Source: Candidatus Woesebacteria bacterium (GTDB taxonomy: Bacteria > Patescibacteriota > Microgenomatia > UBA8517 > UBA10165). Taken from it: a DNA stretch of 17,656 bases. The notes under the pieces were generated by a model, which saw only the letters and a list, made by a program, of their open reading frames with translations, did not search any database and was not told where the DNA came from. Positions 14,683-17,656 of this stretch are shown piece by piece (the first letter of the stretch is position 1; each line of letters starts with the position of its first letter). Location of the stretch: NCBI GenBank assembly GCA_002686465.1, contig NZCP01000022.1, positions 1 through 17,656 on the forward strand, given 5' to 3'. A program made the translations under genes and the position numbers.

Positions 14683-16502
14683 ATACATCAAAAATGTCAA
14701 AAGGCAAAGCCGACGCAATGGAAATTGCAGAAGCTGGAAGAGACAAACTAAATAAAACCTTCGCGGGAGGACTATACAATGGAGATGTTAATTTTAAAGA
14801 CATCTTTCCGTTTCCCGAACAAAACGATCACCAAAAGAAAGAGGGTCAAAACTTCAGGGTGGACCTGCGTGGCGTTTTCGCGGACCACATTAACCCAGAC
14901 TGGATTGACGAGCATGGAGAAATTCCAGAGCCTGTTTTTGAAAACCTTGCCAAAATAGGAGCCTTTGCAATTAAAGTTCCAAAAAAATATGGAGGGAGAG
15001 GCTTGTCTCAAACAAACTACTCAAAGGCCGCAATGATTTGTGGATCAAAATGCGGCAATATCTCAGCGCTATTGTCTGCGCATCAATCCATAGGGGTACC
15101 ACAACCATTACTAATGTACGGAACGGAAGAGCAAAAACAAAAATATCTTCCCATGTTTGCGAATGGTTCAATTAGCGCCTTCGCTCTTACAGAAAATCTC
15201 GTAGGATCAGACCCTTCCCAAATGCAAACAGAAGCCTCCCCTTCAGATGATGGAGGAAGCTTTATACTGAATGGCGAAAAGCTATGGTGTACAAACGGAA
15301 CTAAAGCTGACGTAATTGTAGTCATGGCAAAAACACCCGACAAAAATGGTAAAAAACAGATAACCGCATTCATAGTAGAAACAAACACACCTGGAGTAGA
15401 GGTGGTTACTCGCTGCAGGTTCATGGGATTGAGAGCTTTATACAATGGCATAATTCGGTTTAATCAAGTTAGGGTTCCGAAAGAAAATATAATTCTCGGC
15501 GAAGGCCGTGGCATGAAGGTTGCGCTTGGCACCTTAAATATAGGTCGCCTAACTCTTCCCGCAATTTGCGTAGGAGCAATAAAAGAAGCTTTAAGAATCT
15601 GCAGAGAGTGGGGCGCCAGTAGATCTCAATGGGGCCAGCCAATAGGAAAGCATGCTGCAATTGCAGACAAGATAGCAACCATTGCAGCGGATACGTTTGC
15701 AATGGAATCCATGGTTTTGCTCACTGGACAAATGGCAGATAGTAAAAATCACGACATTAGAGTAGAATCCGCCGTTGCCAAAATGTGGGGCACAGAGGCG
15801 GCATGGAAAGCTATAGATGATACCATGCAGGTTAGAGGGGGAAGGGGATACGAAACAGTACAGTCCCTAAAAAACAGGGACGAAGATCCCATTCCCGTAG
15901 AAAGGCCCTTTCGAGATCTAAGGGTCAATTTAATTTTTGAAGGCTCAAGTGAAATCATGCGCCTAATACTCGCAAGGGAAGCTCTTGACCCGCACATAAA
16001 AGCAGCGGGCGCAGCCCTAGACAGTAGGCTGCCCATTAAAAAAAGAATCATGGGAGCGATGAAGGCTTTATGGTTTTATACAAAATGGTATCCAAAGCAG
16101 TGGTTGCCGATTTCCCACGGCCTGCCAAAGGGCATCCACCCCTCATTCAAAAAGAAACTTAAGTACGTGTCCAAAACAAGCAGGAAGCTGGCCCGAAAAC
16201 TTTTTCACGCAATGGTCATACATGGCCCAAGTTTAGATAAGCAGCAACTCCTCCTTGCTAGGCTATCAGAAATCGGCGCGGAGCTATTTGTGATATCCGC
16301 CTCAATATCAAGAGCTCAATCCCTTCTTGAAGAGCAAGATAAAAAAGATCTACTTAACTTAGTAGACTGTATATTTAATAATTCTAAAATTAAAATTAAC
16401 CAAAAATTTAGAGGCCTAAAATCCAATAATGATAAAAATAATTACTCCCTCGCCAAGAAAGTACTTAAGGGAGATTATGAATCACTGGAAAAGATTGTGT
16501 AA
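14673..16502 (+). CDS. Acyl-CoA dehydrogenase, long VLCAD/ACAD9-like type
   Basis: 609 residues from the ATG at 14673, which overlaps the preceding stop; an in-frame ATG 42 bases upstream would extend it without family support. FAD and substrate motifs are clear: FALTENLVGSDPSQMQTEA (170-188), KLWCTNGTKADVIVVMAKT (203-221), MGLRALYNGIIRFNQVRVP and GQPIGKHAAIADKIA (321-335). The catalytic base is Glu423 in LIFEGSSEIMRLILARE. The enzyme oxidises acyl-CoA to trans-2-enoyl-CoA and passes electrons to ETF. After the core, a tail of about 165 residues (445-609) is Lys-rich and contains KALWFYTKWYPKQWLP; ordinary short-chain enzymes of about 380 residues lack such a tail, while VLCAD-type enzymes have one and use it to sit on membranes and accept long chains. 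Last gene of the cassette, 10 nt before the next gene. Confidence 0.93.
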   Translation: MEIDTSKMSKGKADAMEIAEAGRDKLNKTFAGGLYNGDVNFKDIFPFPEQNDHQKKEGQNFRVDLRGVFADHINPDWIDEHGEIPEPVFENLAKIGAFAIKVPKKYGGRGLSQTNYSKAAMICGSKCGNISALLSAHQSIGVPQPLLMYGTEEQKQKYLPMFANGSISAFALTENLVGSDPSQMQTEASPSDDGGSFILNGEKLWCTNGTKADVIVVMAKTPDKNGKKQITAFIVETNTPGVEVVTRCRFMGLRALYNGIIRFNQVRVPKENIILGEGRGMKVALGTLNIGRLTLPAICVGAIKEALRICREWGASRSQWGQPIGKHAAIADKIATIAADTFAMESMVLLTGQMADSKNHDIRVESAVAKMWGTEAAWKAIDDTMQVRGGRGYETVQSLKNRDEDPIPVERPFRDLRVNLIFEGSSEIMRLILAREALDPHIKAAGAALDSRLPIKKRIMGAMKALWFYTKWYPKQWLPISHGLPKGIHPSFKKKLKYVSKTSRKLARKLFHAMVIHGPSLDKQQLLLARLSEIGAELFVISASISRAQSLLEEQDKKDLLNLVDCIFNNSKIKINQKFRGLKSNNDKNNYSLAKKVLKGDYESLEKIV

Positions 16503-16512
16503 TATGTATTAA

Positions 16513-16860
16513 ATGTTGATGAACAAAAACCGCCGTCTCGGTTTTCTACCAGAGACAGACAGCCTCAAGCTAATGCTTGTGGTTATTGCGCATTGGCTTA
16601 TTGTTTTTGCAAATTTCTCCGCATTTTTTATCTTAGCTTATGAAGGGTTAACCCCCTCGCAAAATCCACCTTGGTACATCGGCATGCCACTATGTACCTT
16701 TATCGCAGTTATTACTTTTTCGCGGGTAATCGATTGTCCGATCACAAGGCTTGAAAACAAAATCAGAAAAAGGCTTGGCAAAAACACAATAGGGGGATTC
16801 GTAAAACACTATCTCATAAAGCCCTACGCGAGGGCAAAGAGAAAAATAAAGAAAGGTTAA
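16513..16860 (+). CDS. Small two-helix membrane protein (DUF2784-like)
   Basis: 115 residues from ATG at 16513 (a second in-frame ATG at 16519 is equally possible). Two hydrophobic helices lie at about 18-42 (LKLMLVVIAHWLIVFANFSAFFILAY) and 55-74, followed by the motif CPITRLENKIRKRLG (75-89) and a basic tail. The combination of a His in the first helix, PWYIGMPL, and CP(I/L)TxxEN resembles the DUF2784 family. From memory, proteins with this layout are common in large marine phages, which is the main reason to see the DNA to the right of the cassette as phage. Function unknown; it may act in the inner membrane. Confidence 0.65.
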   Translation: MLMNKNRRLGFLPETDSLKLMLVVIAHWLIVFANFSAFFILAYEGLTPSQNPPWYIGMPLCTFIAVITFSRVIDCPITRLENKIRKRLGKNTIGGFVKHYLIKPYARAKRKIKKG

Positions 16861-16861
16861 A

Positions 16862-17134
16862 ATGTTTCAGTTCGTAATTAAATGGTTACTATATTCAGTT
16901 GGAACTCTATATATATTCATAGAGCAATTCCGCCGATACCCCGACGAAGAAAAGGATAACATATTAGGTCTTCCAATCGATGATAGAATTCAAGAGATGT
17001 CTAGAAGAGAATTGTGCGACCATATGGATATGTATCTGCCCCGTACGGGATTTTGGGAATTAAATAGTACCACTAAAATAAGGATGGGCGCACAGCTACT
17101 TAAAGATAGCGCCCAGGTGAATGAAAAAGAATAA
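16862..17134 (+). CDS. Small N-terminally anchored orphan protein
   Basis: 90 residues. The first 20 or so (FVIKWLLYSVGTLYIFIEQF) form one hydrophobic segment, followed by a charged soluble part with RRYPDEEKDNILGLPIDDRIQEMSRRELC. I do not recognise a family. AAAGG at 16852-16856, five bases before the ATG, is the best-placed ribosome binding site in the window and decides the start. One base separates it from the preceding gene, and its last 14 bases overlap the lipoprotein gene, so these three form a coupled unit. Confidence 0.65.
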   Translation: MFQFVIKWLLYSVGTLYIFIEQFRRYPDEEKDNILGLPIDDRIQEMSRRELCDHMDMYLPRTGFWELNSTTKIRMGAQLLKDSAQVNEKE

Positions 17135-17656
17135 AAATCACCTAGCTTACATTATGGCCCTAACGGGCCTTTTGTTTGCATCGGGATGCAAAACACTCCT
17201 CCCAAGCGAAGTTGAGTCTTCTAGTGGGCCCTGGAAATCCTACGAGCAAACAGAAAAAGTATTTAAAAAAATCGTACCAAATAAAACTACCGTCAGCGAC
17301 CTACGGGAGCTGGGGATCGATTTTAAGAAAACCCCAAACTTGAAAACGCTAACCTATCTTGATGTAATGGAAAGATTCAAGCTGGATAGTACAATATTTA
17401 ATAATATTAAGTTGCCCCCAGGCATGGCAGAGGCACTTAATCAACACGAGAAGTGTAAAGCATACGAATTAACTTTAGAGCAAACCAACAAAAAAAGAGT
17501 TGGAAGCTTCTGGAAAGACATGTTGTCGTTTGAGCAGATCACCCATAGTACTGGGTGGTCGTTCGAGGCGATAATAGTCATGGTGGATGATACCGTTGTA
17601 TATGTATTATACTCGGGATCACCCCACATAAACAAAAGAAAGTCAAACAAACAGCC
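17121..17656 (+). CDS. Predicted lipoprotein (3' partial)
   Basis: The frame runs from the ATG at 17121 to the window edge, 178 complete codons without a stop. The N-terminus MKKNKNHLAYIMALTGLLFASGC is a signal peptide for lipidation: Lys-rich start, hydrophobic core, and a lipobox ASGC with Cys23 as the attachment site. The mature part has IVPNKTTVSDLRELGID (about 51-67), which resembles the start of BamE/SmpA-type lipoprotein domains, then a segment ending EAIIVMVDDTVVYVLYSG. It would be anchored to the inner or outer membrane facing the periplasm. Phage lipoproteins such as T5 Llp block superinfection, but this sequence could equally be a captured bacterial envelope protein. The start overlaps the preceding gene by 14 nt. 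Confidence 0.75.
   Translation, partial: MKKNKNHLAYIMALTGLLFASGCKTLLPSEVESSSGPWKSYEQTEKVFKKIVPNKTTVSDLRELGIDFKKTPNLKTLTYLDVMERFKLDSTIFNNIKLPPGMAEALNQHEKCKAYELTLEQTNKKRVGSFWKDMLSFEQITHSTGWSFEAIIVMVDDTVVYVLYSGSPHINKRKSNKQ

Noticed and set aside
17156..17173. Hairpin GGCCC-TAAC-GGGCC followed by TTTT, like a terminator
   Set aside because: It lies inside the signal-peptide codons of the lipoprotein gene and the stem has only 5 bp; more likely coincidental, though attenuation cannot be excluded.

Overview
The window reads as one arm of a lytic tailed phage genome, probably marine (metagenomic character, moderately AT-rich, weak or absent Shine-Dalgarno signals). All real genes lie on the plus strand, packed end to end with 1-17 nt overlaps or short gaps; no gene-free stretch exceeds about 80 nt. 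No integrase, attachment site, tRNA, rRNA, CRISPR array or transposase is visible. Neither end is a natural boundary: the first gene lacks its 5' end and the last lacks its 3' end.

Region 1 (1-3340) looks like late/virion DNA. It holds the 3' part of a sulfotransferase carrying a degenerate glycosyltransferase-like domain, a tail-fibre-like protein built on eleven 22-residue repeats with a lectin-like C-terminus, a strong intrinsic terminator, a J-domain protein and a small orphan. Region 2 (3346-5262) is a membrane protein with two long coiled coils. Region 3 (5259-11442) is a replication/recombination module: orphan, RecA-like recombinase, small PD-(D/E)XK-like endonuclease, acidic orphan, DnaB-type helicase, TOPRIM primase, RecB/Cas4-type nuclease with a cysteine set, and a Nudix hydrolase. 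Two promoters of near-consensus sigma-70 type, each placed so that transcription would start at the start codon, drive this region.

Region 4 (11477-16502) is the surprise: three translationally coupled genes encoding a FadI-type thiolase, a FadJ/HADHA-type hydratase-dehydrogenase and a long acyl-CoA dehydrogenase with a C-terminal extension. Together they supply all four reactions of a fatty-acid beta-oxidation turn, with the recognisable catalytic residues intact. The cassette has its own extended -10 promoter. It lies directly against phage replication genes on the left. On the right (16513-17656) follow two small membrane proteins, the first of a type I associate with phages, and a lipoprotein. 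The most economical reading is a phage-borne auxiliary metabolic operon that degrades acyl-CoAs during infection to yield acetyl-CoA, NADH and reduced flavin. Acyl-CoA synthetase and electron-transfer flavoprotein are not in the window and would have to come from the host or from elsewhere in the phage. The alternative, a junction with bacterial DNA or a chimeric assembly near 11450, is less likely but cannot be excluded from sequence alone.
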